In this document: in pieces, positions 1-11,085 of the stretch | Layout: each line of letters begins with the position of its first letter | Position numbering within the stretch: the first letter of the stretch is position 1 | NCBI GenBank assembly: GCA_028571685.1 | Contig: CM053141.1 | Span: 70,355,833 to 70,419,832 of the forward strand | Reading direction: 5' to 3' | DNA from: Heterohyrax brucei | Lineage: Eukaryota; Chordata; Mammalia; Hyracoidea; Procaviidae | DNA length: 64,000 nucleotides | Translations under genes and position numbers: made by a program | The notes under the pieces: generated by a model | Told to the model about the DNA's origin: nothing | Seen by the model: the letters and a program-made list of their open reading frames with translations, nothing else | Databases searched by the model: none

Positions 1-1000
1 AGAGTTGAGTAGTTGTGACAGATCTATGGCCTGCAAAGCCTAAAACACTCTACTCTTCTTTATAGAAAAATTTGCTAATCTCTGTTCTAGAATCTCAGTT
101 CAGAATTTCTATTACAACAATAACAACAGTGTCAGTGGAGTTCTCTCTCTATCCCTTGTATCTACTGATTTCTATTTCTAATTTCCTATATTTTTAAGTC
201 TTTCAGTCACTTTCTTGGTAGTTTTCTCAAGCGTATTTTTTAGCTAGTAAATTATCTCCATAACTAGGTGTGATTTAATATTGAATAATGTTTTTATCAA
301 TAATAATTTTCATTTTTTGAAGGGTTTTATTCTGAAATCTATTTCTTCTTTTGCCGTCATGGTTTCTATTCTCTATCTCATTCATACCATTTGTTTCACA
401 AAGTTCTGCTACCTCAAACTATAGCAGTTAGCCTCCCATTTGTGTGTCTGCTGACTCTTTTTTTATGATGCATCATTTTCTTTAGTGATTTGTTATTTTT
501 ATTGAGATTTCATAGTATTTTGGTGTGTCCTGGGTTCTGGAAATACGCTAATAGGAAAGTTGTATGTTTCTTTTACCAGAAGCCTCAGGGATTTACTGCT
601 CTACAGCCAGTTTTTATGTTAATTTCTTGGCTTAATGATTTGTTCACCTGTCTTCTAGGACATCATGCTCATGTTTTCCTTTGTACCTTACTTTTTTATT
701 TATGTTACTATTTTAAATAAGCTCCTTTGCTAGTAATGAAAACTTGCGTTGCTCACTGTTACATGGTATAGGCTTGGGGTTTTTAATTTTTTTTTTAAAA
801 CTAGAGATCTTTATTTTTCTGTCTAGAGCCCTCAGCAAAGACAAACTTCCTTTTGTTTTCCTAGGCCTGTGGCAGGAAGCTTGGAGGTGTTCAGGTTACT
901 TTTTCATCAAGGAAGTGACCCTACCAGGGCTCTGATTTAGGTTGAAGTCTTGTTTTCATCTTCTACCTTAGGATGCTCAAGGCTAGATTTCTTGTTCTCA
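1..1000 (-). mobile_element. Probable old L1/HAL1-type remnant (tentative)
   Basis: This is an AT-rich, T-rich stretch with no durable reading frame. Its general wording (runs such as 'tctattctctatctcattc') resembles the antisense of degenerate L1/HAL1 5' regions. The short open frames inside it look like chance frames. The match is weak and no boundaries are visible; it could be plain intergenic sequence. Confidence 0.25.
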
Positions 1001-1089
1001 GGTCTACCCTCCGGCTTAGGGTAGGTCTAATTCCCATCCCATTTTACCTACCACTCTGTCAGTTCCTAAGCATGGTGTTTGGCTGCGTT

Positions 1090-1262
1090 TTAGTTCCTTA
1101 TCATTTCCTTCTATTTTAAATTAATATATAGTAAGATGAACCTTTTGGTGTACAGTTCTATGAATTTTAACACATGTATGAGTCTGTGAAACCACTACCC
1201 AACAAAGATATAAAACTGCTCCATCACCCCAAAGTTCCTCATCGTTTCTTACAACTGGAGAT
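1090..1262 (-). mobile_element. L1M 3' end fragment
   Basis: The stretch contains the antisense L1M 3' UTR pattern: a transition from AT-rich sequence to 'gaattttaacacatgtatgag', then 'gtgaaaccactaccc', then 'ccatcaccccaaagtt'. This series is typical of mammalian L1M tails read on the opposite strand. It is short and diverged. Confidence 0.5.
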
Positions 1263-2080
1263 ATGCTTTGTTTTTATGTTCACCAATGTATTAACGTTTC
1301 CTGCTATATTTTGTGTAGCATTACTCTGTATGTGTATAAGAATAGTTCAGACTGCCACATTGCCTGGGCCAGAAATTTACCTAACCCTCTTACTGCACCA
1401 TCCTGTCAAAAAACCCCGTGACAACCGTCCAGAGGTAATCTGTCTTTTAGTTGTTGCTGCTGGCGTACAACCACTCCCAGTCGCCCCCTTTTTTTTGAAG
1501 CTGTATACAAACATACATACCTGCTGAAGGTACCAGAAATAAATGAAACCACTGAAAGCCTATGAAAGAATTAACAGTACTTAAAGTCGATGACAGGTGC
1601 AATAAACCTTAATATAACACCACTGAATCCACAGAATGATTTAAGTGCTCATGTTCCTGAAATCAACCTGAGCTCCGAGAACGATCAAATAAAATCTGTA
1701 CAAATGTATGCTCATTTCTCCTTGTTCTAAGTGTGTCATCTTCTAGAAAGAAACACCAGTAACTGTAGTTTAAGCTAAAACACACACTGCTCTTAGCAAA
1801 AAACAGTCATTTAAAGAAGCTAATTAAAAAGCCATTTAAGCAATTACAGTGGGTAACAGGATCATAAACTAATTAACAAAGTAGAAGCTTATCACTAAAG
1901 CTTCTGTATAATCTTATAGATTAGAAGCAGACTGGTCAGGCTTCACAGACAGCAGCTAAGTGAAGGCACTAAATTCAAGTAAGTCCTCAAATCTCAATGT
2001 TTCGGCTGTTTTCTGAGTGGTACTAAAGCAGAAAAGAAAGCAATTGTAAAGGAAATGTACCATGATCTGTGACAGAGGTT
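1263..2080. other. No gene or clear repeat seen
   Basis: I see no gene, RNA or recognisable repeat here. The sequence is AT-rich. Open frames are short, use no coherent domain and have no splice context worth reporting. Confidence 0.4.
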
Positions 2081-2082
2081 GA

Positions 2083-2262
2083 GGAGCCCTGGTGGTGCAG
2101 TGGGTAGAGCAATCAACTGCTAACCAAAAGATCGATGGTTTGAAACCACCACCACTCTGTAGAAGAAAGATGTGGCAGTCAGCTTCCATAGAAACTTATA
2201 GCCCTGGAAACTGTACGGTGTTGCTATGCATCAGAGCTGGCTCAATGGCAGTAGGTTTTTTG
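2083..2262 (+). mobile_element. AfroSINE
   Basis: A tRNA-like head ('gagccctggtggtgcagtgg', then 'ctgctaaccaaaag') is followed by a middle segment with 'agaagaaagatgtggcagtc' and a degenerate tail ending 'atggcagtaggtttttt'. The extra middle segment marks a longer SINE subtype than the one with 'gctccttggaaac'. Confidence 0.85.
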
Positions 2263-2270
2263 GTACAGTA

Positions 2271-2815
2271 GGGATTGGTCTGAAGTAATGTCATAGAAAT
2301 GCTACACAAAATATAACAGTATATACACAAATTGTATATATTCCATCTAGGTCAAATATCTACTGGATACTTACATATACTAGTGCTTTGCTATGTGCTC
2401 TGGAGAAGGATAAAAGAGGTATTAAAAGCAATGAGGTATTTCAACCTAGTTGAAAAGAAAAAGACATATAACAATTACAGCACAAGACTGTTATAATGTT
2501 AACTCATACAGTACCTACTATAAAGTACACTATTGTGGGCTTTAACTATCATATGTCTAAAGTCTTTTCAGCAATGCTCTTCTACCAGATGTACCAATGG
2601 CTAAATCTATTGATTGCTTCAAGATTTTGCTTGTCTCCTTCTCAGTGGTCTATCCCGATCACCCTCTTTCAGGTTGCATTTGACTTTTCCCATAATTGTT
2701 GCTTCTTCCCCAAGACTTCTCATTTCTCTTCTTTAATCTACATTTTTTTCTTTTCTTCAACTCATCTATAAACATACAAATTATCTATTTCCTTACTATT
2801 CTTATTGTCTGTTTT
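2271..2815. other. No gene seen
   Basis: This is AT-rich intergenic-type sequence. A short T/C-rich frame near 2500-2770 shows no domain and is probably chance. Confidence 0.4.
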
Positions 2816-2824
2816 CCCTTCCCC

Positions 2825-2940
2825 CACCCATCAAGTATAACATGGCCAGAGGCCATTGCTTGTTTTATTCTATAGAACAACATCTGGCATTTGATAGGCA
2901 CCCATGTCATTTGTGGAATTCATGAATGGCAAATGCAGGT
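2825..2940 (+). mobile_element. L2 3'-end-like fragment
   Basis: The order 'ggccagaggccattgc', 'acaacatctggcatttgata', then 'gaattcatgaatgg' follows the layout of an L2 LINE tail (a note of size, 'most common site', 'gaatgaatg'). It is heavily diverged, so the call is tentative. Confidence 0.35.
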
Positions 2941-3885
2941 ACACTCTGGAGACAAGAAGTAAGCCAATTTGTCAGCATAGCATATCTGGCAACTGGCAAG
3001 CTTAAAGGGAGACAGGGACTTGAATGACAACAAACAATCTGGACTTTATCTCATAGTAATGAATAGACATTTTGGAATGGGCTTTTTAATCTGTTATTTC
3101 AGTAGGGCTATGGTGTGCAAGGTGCATTAAAAGGAAAGCATGAACCAGACTTGATTCTTAGTATCAGGAGGCATGGAGCAGTCATGGATTCTTTGAGAAT
3201 CTGACAAAAGCTTCAGATCTTCTCTCCAGGAAAATATACACACTCTCAGAATATACCAGTTTCGCTACAGTTTTAGGAAATTCACAGGCACCCTTTTCAT
3301 GACTTGATAATCCCAGAATTAGAGGCAACCGGACTAGTTAGGAGACAGGAAGTGATATTAATGACAATGAGAAAGGAGAATGACAGAGGTAATGTCAGGA
3401 ATGACAGGATTTGGCAACGGTAAAGCAGGAATCTGAGATGGCTTGAGGGTTCCTAGTGTAGGTACTCTAGATAGTGTTCACGCTGTCAGAAACAGGGAAG
3501 AATGAGGTGTGAGAGGCAAGTTGGTGAGCTTCATCTTATATGTTCTCAGAGACAGTAATGTCCATTCAGTTTACAAGAAATAAAAGTGTGTGCCATGCAT
3601 GTGAGTGTGTGTGGAGAAAGAAGACTAGAGAGGCAGTACCATATGGAGTATCTGCGTGCAGAGAGCATCAGGAGGAGCAACAGGGATGTTACATTTCTAG
3701 AAGGAGAATCAGGAAGCCAAGCATAAGAAAAGCGTATCCTTGTCTGTAAAGGACAGACAAAAGAGGTCTTAGGTTAAGATCTGGAGATAATAAGTATAGT
3801 AGAGGGGTACTAGAGTAACATACCCAGAACCTTCTAAGTTTTCAAAAGAGATATTTTCTGCTTCCTCCTGGATGTTAGTGATATT
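2941..3885. other. No gene seen; diffuse old-repeat character
   Basis: The stretch is purine-rich on the + strand with words common in very old interspersed repeats, but I cannot name a family. I see no durable open frame and no RNA gene. Confidence 0.3.
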
Positions 3886-3889
3886 GTGT

Positions 3890-4110
3890 CTCGTGGTTTT
3901 CTTCTGAACTCGTTGACCATGCATTATCAACATCCTTCGTTAGCTCTGCTGCTCATCCTTTAACATTGTTGTTCCTCAGGGTCCTCTCCTCAGCTCACTT
4001 CTCCTTGTACCCTATTCATGAGCAATGCTATTCTTCCTTGTGACTTGAACGGCTATCTCTTCTCTGATTAATCCCTAATCCTTCTACGAGGTTTCAGTGT
4101 CTGAACCAGT
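3890..4110 (+). mobile_element. L2 LINE fragment
   Basis: The segment has the L2 3'-region phrasing: 'gttcctcagggtcctctcc', then a clipped account of 'ttgtgacttgaacggc' and 'ctgattaatccctaatcc'. A second L2 block in the same orientation follows at 5515, after an RTE fragment. The two may be parts of one L2 split by that insertion. Confidence 0.5.
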
Positions 4111-4454
4111 CAAGAATCTAAGTTGCAAGCCACAAAGGCTAATTGGAGCATAAAAAGAAATTATAAAAGAGACATTATATAGCTCCCAGCATTGTTGGAA
4201 AACTGAAGGACAAGACTCAGAAAATGAATTGAAAGAGAGTCTAAAGCTAAGTCACAATGTTAGTTCAGAGAGGTGTATGCATCCAAATACGGGACACTGC
4301 AGTTTGCAATATTAGTGTTCCTCCTTGGAAAATGAGTGTTGTTGAGATCTGCAGGATAAACTGTCCACCATCCTTGCTTCTCTGAGTCACTGATTCAAAA
4401 TTTCACAGGTGGTTAATTCAGAGTCTCAGATAGGTACATCTGATTGGCCAAATC

Positions 4455-5321
4455 TAGGAACAAGGGGATACAGCATGGTTTAAAGTCAGGAAAATTATGC
4501 ATCAGGGTCTTGTCCTTTCACAATACTACTTCAATCTATATGCTGAGCAAATAATCTAAGAAGCTGGACTATATGAAGATGAATGTAGGATTAAGACTGG
4601 ACAAGACTCATTAAGAACCTGAATTACACTGATAACACACACTACTTGTTGAAAGTGAAGAGAATTTGAGGCACTTACTGACCACAGCCTGCAGTATGGA
4701 TTCCATGTCAACATAAAGAGAACAAAAATCCTCATAACTGAACCAATAAGCCACCTCATAATAAACTGAGAAAGATTGAAGTTGTCAAGGATTTTATTTT
4801 ACTGGGATCCACAATCAACATCCATGGAAGCAGCAGTCAAGAAATCAAATGATTCATTGTACTGAGCAAATTTGCAGCGAAAGACTTCTCTAAAAGTGTT
4901 GAAAAGCAAAGATGTCACCTTAAAGACTCAGTTGCCTCATATGCATGTGAAGGCTGGAGAATGAGTGAGGAGCACCAAAGAAGAACTGATGACTCGGAAT
5001 TGTGTTGGTGTAGGATACTGACTATACCGTAGACTACAAGCAAATGAACGTCTGTCTTGGAAGCAGTATAACCAAAATATTCCTTAGAAGCCTCTCGTAC
5101 TGTGGGTGTCCCCTCATGTTCCCTGTGTTTGGTAAAGTAGAAGGGTAGCAAAAAAGAGAAAGACCCTCAGTGAGTTGGGCTGATACAGTGGCTGCAACAG
5201 CAGGTAAGAGCACAGCAACGATCGGGAGAGTGGTGCCATGTGGCCGTGTTGTTTTTCTTCTGTTGTACTTACGGCTGGGAGGAGTTGGAAGCAAGCCAAA
5301 GTACCTGACAACAACAACAGG
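4455..5321 (+). mobile_element. RTE (BovB-like) LINE, 3' part
   Basis: This is the 3' third of an RTE-clade LINE in sense orientation. It starts in the reverse-transcriptase region ('atgctgagcaaataatct', 'ggactatatgaagatgaatg') and runs through 'cagcagtcaagaaatcaaat' and 'catatgcatgtgaaggctgg' to a tail ending in 'tgacaacaacaacag'. Stops and indels break the frame throughout. The 5' part (endonuclease and most RT) is missing, as is usual for a 5'-truncated LINE. It appears to sit inside L2. Confidence 0.85.
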
Positions 5322-5514
5322 TCATGCGTACTTGTCTTCGATGCAGATAGGACTAGAAAGGCAAACATCAACCCTTTTAAGAAGTTTTAGTGGAAAGGTG
5401 CTCTGTTTCTCACTAAGATTGTACAGTGAGGAATTTCTCACCTGTGTGAAGCAGGAGACATTGAGCAATAGATATAAAGGAGAAAGAAAGGGAAAAACAA
5501 ATATCTACCATGGG

Positions 5515-6000
5515 TTAATTTGTCTAACATTCCACTGTGTACCTTCACTTAGATTTCCTACAAATATCTCAAACCCTGTGTGTTGAAAAGTGAACTCTTT
5601 ATCTTTTACCCCAAATTGCTGCTTCTACTCTCTTTCCTTTCTTGGTATCTGACTGGGATCCTCATTCATGCAATTACTGAAACCCCTAAATTGGGAGTTA
5701 TTCTGCCTCCTTTGTTAAAGCATCTGGTTATCAAATCTTGTTGATTATACCTTATAAATATTTCTCAAATATATCTCCTTTCCTGATAGCCCACTGCCAT
5801 TATATCAGATCAAAAACACAGCAGTTCTTTCCTAGATTACCAGAGTAACTTTCTAACTGTTCTTCCGGTCTCCGACGTTGCTTTGTGGTACTTGTCAAAG
5901 TTGCTGTTACCTCTGTGATGGGACTATTGTACTGTACGTCCCTCCCCATCTTCTTGTTCTGCTTTCTGTTGCTCTCTTAATGCCACATTTTCAGGCTATC
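5515..6000 (+). mobile_element. L2 LINE fragment
   Basis: Phrases such as 'agatttcctacaaatatctc', 'tttaccccaaattgctgctt' and 'ttctaactgttcttcc' follow the order of L2 ORF2 C-terminal and 3' regions. It is diverged with no intact frame. It is likely continuous with the L2 block at 3890-4110. Confidence 0.6.
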
Positions 6001-6347
6001 TTAAAAACAGATTCACGAGAGAGCCTTCCCAGAGCAAATGGCATTAAATTGCATTACCACAGTCTCATGTGACCGTCTCTGCCTTTTCTCACCCTGTGAC
6101 CAGGAATCCTAACGAGCTAGTGCTTCCCTGTCAAACTGACTCTTAGAAAAGAGTAACCTGGAAAAGAAATAGAAGAGTACACCAAAGTCCTTATTTGGTT
6201 ATCTTAACTTCTCCAACGTTTGAACTTAGCATAGTGCTTATTCTCGTGGTTCAGTTATGGTTGTAGTAACACTATAGTCCAGGAGGAAGGAGCAAATGTC
6301 TCTTTTGAAGACCTAGTAGGTTCTGGGTATATTACCCTAGCTCTCCT

Positions 6348-6383
6348 CTACTTTAAGAGACAGTAGTTAGTCTCTTAAAGTAG
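6348..6383. repeat. Perfect 14-bp inverted repeat (hairpin)
   Basis: Arms at 6348-6361 (ctactttaagagac) and 6370-6383 (gtctcttaaagtag) are exact reverse complements around an 8-base loop. No element is recognised around it. Confidence 0.9.
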
Positions 6384-6411
6384 CTTCCAGTTGGCCACAC
6401 CTGCTGTAACC

Positions 6412-6530
6412 CCGTTAAACCCATTGTTGAAGACTCCTAGTGACCCTATAGGGTAGAGGAGACTTGCCCCATAGGATTTCCAAGGAGCAGCTGGTAGATT
6501 CAAACTGCCAACCTTTTGATTAGCAGCCAT
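6412..6530 (-). mobile_element. AfroSINE, antisense, head-truncated
   Basis: Reading antisense, the tail ('gtgaccctatagggtagagg') and 'ttccaaggagcagctggtag' lead to the tRNA-like block 'ccaaccttttgattagcagc'. The copy stops where a (CA)n tract starts. Confidence 0.85.
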
Positions 6531-6550
6531 ACACACACACACACACACAC
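6531..6550. repeat. (AC)n microsatellite
   Basis: Ten AC dinucleotides adjoin the broken head of the preceding SINE. Confidence 0.95.
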
Positions 6551-7149
6551 AATGCTTCCTCCCACACTGAACCTAAGTTGGACCTGTAATTCTCTAACCA
6601 ATAGAATTTGACAGAAATAGCCTTGTATAAACCGAAAAGACCTGGAAGCTCCCTCCATTTCTGTGCTTTTTGCTGTGTGTGAAGTATAGCAACCTTACCG
6701 GAGAGACCAGACGAAGAGGCCATATGGAAAGAGCAGATCTGAGAATAAGTGGGGAGGTGGGGGAGGAGATACCTAAGTGTCCCAGGGTCCCTGCTATACC
6801 TAGTCTTTCACTAAGGCACCAGACGTGTGAATGAGCCAACTCAAAGGTTCCAGTCCACTGAAGCCTCCAGATGCCTACAGCCCCAGTTAACATTGTCTGG
6901 AGCAGAGAAACTACCTAGAGGAGCCCATTCAGTCCACTGAATGATGAGGATAATGGTTATTGTTTGAGGCTACTAAGCTGCTACTAAACTTTGAAGTGGT
7001 TTGTTACACCACAATAGGTAACTGAAATAGACTTTATTCTTACTATGCGTGTGTGGTCTTGTTCAGTTATTCATTCAACTGAATTCTACTTCCAAGCATT
7101 TAGTATGTTTTTCTGTGGGGTTTGCTAGTTCACAACCAGCATAGTGCTT
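6551..7149. other. No gene seen
   Basis: I see no named repeat or gene. Two overlapping minus-strand frames near 6594-6893 carry no recognisable domain. Confidence 0.4.
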
Positions 7150-7405
7150 TGGTTTTTTTTTTTTTTCAAAAGGATGAACTCAATTGATGACCTTTATAAA
7201 GTACACATGTAACAAACCCCAAGCTTCGGGCTACAGACTCAGTTAGTTCAACCCCTCCTGCTCTTTCGGCCATCAGACTTAGGACAACACAGTTACCTTG
7301 GCCTGTGAAGACAGCTGTTTAGGGCCCCAAAACAGAGTGATCTGAAACTCCCTTGGCACAAGGCCAGCCAGCACCTGTGTTATGTTGATACGGCACTCCC
7401 TTTTA
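7150..7405 (-). pseudogene. Unidentified minus-strand unit with A-rich tail
   Basis: Read on the minus strand, this block ends in a run of A (a T-run at 7153-7166 on +), as a retrocopied RNA would. A minus-strand frame at 7279-7512 runs through it but overlaps the neighbouring tRNA-Gly SINE, so most of that frame is not a host coding sequence. I do not recognise the 7167-7400 sequence. It may be a small retropseudogene or the far end of an unusual SINE. Confidence 0.3.
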
Positions 7406-7735
7406 CAAAGAATAGAATTGTCACCGAAAAGCAGCTGCCCAGCTGAGGACTGTATTCCGCAGCCCAGCGTGTAGGTGTGGCCACATGGAATGTCAGCAGA
7501 TGTGATGTGCAAGGGCTTGGGCTATCGTGATCTACAGGGCCTTCAGTGGCTGATTTTTTAGAAGTAGATAGCCAGGCCTTTCTTCCTAATCTTCCTGGCC
7601 TGGAAACTCTGATGAAACCTGTTCAGCATCACAGCAACACAAAAGACTACCAGACAAATGGTGGCTGCACACAGGGTGCACTGGCCAAGAATCAAACCTG
7701 GGTCTTCCATGTGGAGGGTGAGAATTCTACCATGA
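7405..7735 (-). mobile_element. tRNA-Gly-headed SINE, antisense
   Basis: On the minus strand, 7735 to about 7665 resembles tRNA-Gly: A-box-side 'ggtagaattctcaccctcca' and B-box-side 'acccaggtttgattcttggc'. The body ('gatgctgaacaggtttcatc', 'ggcctggctatctacttc', 'aatcagccactgaag') is shared with the copy at 32440-32740. The far end resembles the RTE 3' tail, which suggests RTE-driven retrotransposition. Confidence 0.65.
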
Positions 7736-7751
7736 AGATATTATTAACTCC

Positions 7752-7917
7752 CTCCCCTCATATTAATCCACTGCCATTGAGTCAATTCCAACTTTCAGTG
7801 ACCCTAGAGGACTGAGTAGAAATGCCCACAGAGTTTTCAAGGAGTGCCTGGCAGATGTGAATCGCCAGCTGTTGATCACCAGCCATAGCACTTAACCATG
7901 ACACTGTTCGAGTTTTC
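7752..7917 (-). mobile_element. AfroSINE, antisense
   Basis: The order is tail, body, head: 'ccattgagtcaattccaact', 'agtgaccctagaggactgag', 'ttttcaaggagtgcctggca', 'tagcacttaaccatgacact'. It is complete apart from small indels. Confidence 0.85.
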
Positions 7918-7926
7918 TGTCCCATA

Positions 7927-8003
7927 TTAAACCCACTGCCATCGCGTCAGGTCTGACTCATGGAGACCCTATAGCCCCACATTAGGTGGACGTAAATGAT
8001 TTC
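7927..8003 (-). mobile_element. AfroSINE tail fragment, antisense
   Basis: Tail-only copy: 'aaacccactgccatcgcgtc' then 'tcatggagaccctatagccc'. It lies head to tail directly after the SINE at 7752-7917. Confidence 0.75.
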
Positions 8004-8394
8004 AAGGCCCTGGTGTGTGTGCATGTGTGTGGGGGTGGGGTACAGTATTTGCAGAACTCACAGATGGAAGAAAGCTGGATGTCTGAATCGTGGTAGTGGG
8101 GAGAGCCATTTGGAAACTAAGGACACCCATCTTGGAATATTCCATGGGAGAAATCAAGTTCTGTTGCATTAGAGCCTATAAAAACTCAAAATGTATTTGT
8201 TACAGCAGTTAGTATTTCCCAAATAAATATGTTTAGTTGTTTGAAAATTCACTTAGTTTTTCTTTATTTTTTTTGGAAATAATATCATTAATAGAACCTG
8301 TGGTTAAGTTCATTCATTGTCCTTAGTCTGTTTTTACATATATAAAACAGAGCCAGTGCTATGTCACCTTACGGGCTGTCATTAGTACTAAACA
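8004..8394. other. No gene seen
   Basis: A G/T-rich patch (8011-8040) is followed by AT-rich sequence. No feature is recognised. Confidence 0.4.
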
Positions 8395-8640
8395 AGATAC
8401 TACAGTATCTCGTTTATTGAACATTACCTTGTGCCGAATTCTGTGCTAAGCACTTAATATACATGACCTCATCTAATGGCCCAATAACCCTATATTAGTA
8501 TCTCCACATCACAGATGAGCAAACCGAAGCTTAGAGAGGTTAAGTACCTGTCTAACATACATGTCTGGTAATGACACACCCAGGATCTGAACCCTGGCAG
8601 TCTGACTCCACAGGCTACATGCCTAACCACTGGGACTGAT
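8395..8640 (-). mobile_element. MIR SINE, antisense
   Basis: Classic antisense MIR core and tRNA part: 'cacagatgagcaaaccgaag', 'cttagagaggttaagtacct', then 'aggatctgaaccctggcagt' and 'cctaaccactgg'. It is well preserved for a MIR. Confidence 0.9.
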
Positions 8641-8789
8641 GAGAACTATATAGAACATCCAATACAGAGCCTGACGCATAATAAATATGAATTTTATTTT
8701 TTCTGTCTTTGCAGAAACAAGCAATACTAAATGCAAGTAGGAATACACATCTTTTACCTAAGTTCATAAAACACACATAAATATTACAC

Positions 8790-10160
8790 AATCTTCATTT
8801 TATTCATATTCATATTCAACTTGGCATGTCTGAACTAGCAGTGAAGTTGCATTTACTCATGTCCATTTGTCAGTATGTCTACACAGCACACACAGCTCAT
8901 CTCGGTGGGGAATGGGGTTATTTTGTGCTCGTAGCCCAGCTGCAGCTGTGTGATGGAAAGCAGTAGCAAGACCACTGAATAAACGAATCCCAAAATGCCC
9001 AGCGCATTTTAAGGCTGCTTGTGAAACATTCCTGTTATTGACCTACTAGAGGGAAATTGACAGAAAACCTAGCTGAGGATGGACATTACTACAGGAAATA
9101 CAGGAATACTGGGTCCCTAAAGTCTCTCTCATTTCACTTAATGTACCACATAATTCTTGAAACAAACTGGTTTCAACATCCAGCCTGAGGTGTATCTTAG
9201 AAACAGACTGACCTTTACAGTGTTGGTCATACAGTTTTATATACCTAAAGTACTTTTTTAAAATTACAAAACTGTAACAGGAAATGCTAGAGCTTTCTCT
9301 AAAGTCATATCAGCTGTTATTAGCTCATCTACCGAACTGAACTCAGAGTACTTTTTCAAAGAAGGTGCAGCAATTTTCCCCATTCTAATTGCTATATCTT
9401 GAGTAATTTGTCTTCTGAGCTTTGGAGCTGCTGAACCACTTACTTCTTTTGCCTGGAGTTCCATCAAGGCAATATGCTTAATCAATGTTTGCTGATGTTT
9501 ATGGTCTAGTGCTTACTGACAGCAGGTGCAAACAACAACAACAAAAAAGGTAAATCTCCATCTGCATAAAAACCTTCCTTAAATTCACCAGCATGCTGCT
9601 TTGCTGTAATTTTAGCAGAAAGGTGATTTTTCATGGTGCCTTCATGAATGGCTTTCCCCCCTGTAGCTGGCTACAGTTCCTTATCTGCTGTTCTAGAAGC
9701 TGTGGCCTTGTTTGCCCCACATGGTATCCCCTTTCCAGCCATCTGCTTGGGTTGCAGATGAACACTTCCTAGTGTTGGACCTACCGGCTTAGGAAAGGAC
9801 TCCATTCTTGAGTAATTTAGAAGCTAACCTATCAGTTAAGCCAAGCCAGTGGTGGGCTGCGGATTATACTATTTGGATGACAGCACAGACCCTGATATAA
9901 CTTCACTGACCCAAAAGATCTATTTCCAATACTATACAACGGAAGAGCATTTAACCATGGGAAGTCTATTAACCTTAATGATAATCAGTGGCTAATTATC
10001 CATCAAGGCCTTGAAAATATGCCTCTAACTACAGCTTCCTCCTCATCATTATTTTTCTGAAGCAAGGGAGGTGGCTCACCCCTCTGCTCTGCATTGGGGA
10101 TGGCTAGCTTGTAAACTAAGGACAGTGCACTGTGCTTCAGGCAGGCATTTTTTTACCTTG
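8790..10160 (-). pseudogene. Candidate decayed processed pseudogene, parent not recognised
   Basis: Several features on the minus strand are compatible with an old retrocopied mRNA. A 73-codon open frame (9485-9264) begins MIKHIALMELQAKE and ends in a stop. Upstream on the same strand, another stretch starts with a methionine near 9806 (MESFPKPVGPTLGS) and is closed by a stop after about 44 codons. Downstream, the apparent 3' UTR carries AATAAA on the minus strand near 8800. The pieces are in different frames and separated by stops, so no protein can be made. I do not recognise the parent gene, and no poly(A) tract is evident at the proposed end. The alternative is chance frames in unique intergenic DNA. 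Confidence 0.3.
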
Positions 10161-11085
10161 GCTTCCTCTTTTAATTGGCTTTAGATTCCTTTTGCCTATG
10201 GGGACAGTTTGTCATCCATTGCTGTGGAGGAGGTAAAAAAGAAGGAGGGCTTGCCTTCCTGAGGGAGCTGGTATTGACTTCTCTGGGTTATCAATGTTTC
10301 CATGTCTATTCCTGTCCCGCTAATATGCATGGTTGTGTGGAGAAATGCATAGGTTCTAACGTAGAACTTAAATTTTAAAGTATTAGGCAAAGTTAAGACA
10401 TTCTTTTCCTCTGTAGAGTGCTCCTATCTTCTTAAACGTTTAGCAGCACCACACATTGACAGCAGGCTTCTTTGAATCTCAGGTAGCTAAGATCAGGGCA
10501 GCGGAAGTAAACCACAGTGTTAAGTGACGGTTTGGTTCGCTCCTTCTTAAAGTGTAGAACGCACATGACAGTCTTCAGCTGAAGTACTCTGAAGACTCCC
10601 AAAGGTTTGAATGCACCTTTTAATCTGTAACTGAGCTGTGAACACATCATGGCTTCTTTACCAATGCGGCTTTCTCCTCTACCACACTTTATTTCTAAAA
10701 CACTACATGAAGGTCTTACTAAATCAGCTTTGAGAGATAAGAAGAAAGAAAAGAGAAGAGAGGTCTGGAAATGCAGTCCCTCAGGGGGTTCAAAGGGCGG
10801 ACATAAAACAATAAGCAAAAGGGAATGAAACAAACCACGTGAGAAAAGTCTCAAAACAAGATGCATCAGTGCTAATAGAAATTCAAGATCAATTGTGTCA
10901 GCAGATCAAAGACAAGACCTAGCGTAGTGGAGAGTATTAACTGTTACTATGGGAGGAACATCCTACTTACTAGAGTGAGATATAAAGTTTGCTTCTCTAT
11001 GTTGAACAAACTTGCTTTGAAATAAAGATCAATCAAATTGAGGAATGCAGTTACAGTTACCCAGAAAATTAAAAAGCCAACAAAC
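10161..11085. other. No supported gene
   Basis: The longest frame is 144 codons on the minus strand (10866-10432). It is rich in Leu, Phe, Cys and Ser, shows no domain or signal I can recognise, and has no splice or promoter context. I regard it as chance. No named repeat is visible. Confidence 0.4.

Noticed and set aside
5170-5586. 138-codon plus-strand open frame
   Set aside because: It begins inside the RTE tail and runs into unrelated flanking sequence, so it cannot be a natural protein.
8695-8765. Good-looking splice acceptor (pyrimidine tract then TTTGCAG at 8712)
   Set aside because: The reading frame after it closes within about 20 codons and there is no donor; it may simply be a chance pyrimidine tract.
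10432-10866. 144-codon minus-strand open frame
   Set aside because: No recognisable domain, odd Leu/Phe/Cys-rich composition, no splice or promoter context. A frame of this length is expected by chance in 64 kb.
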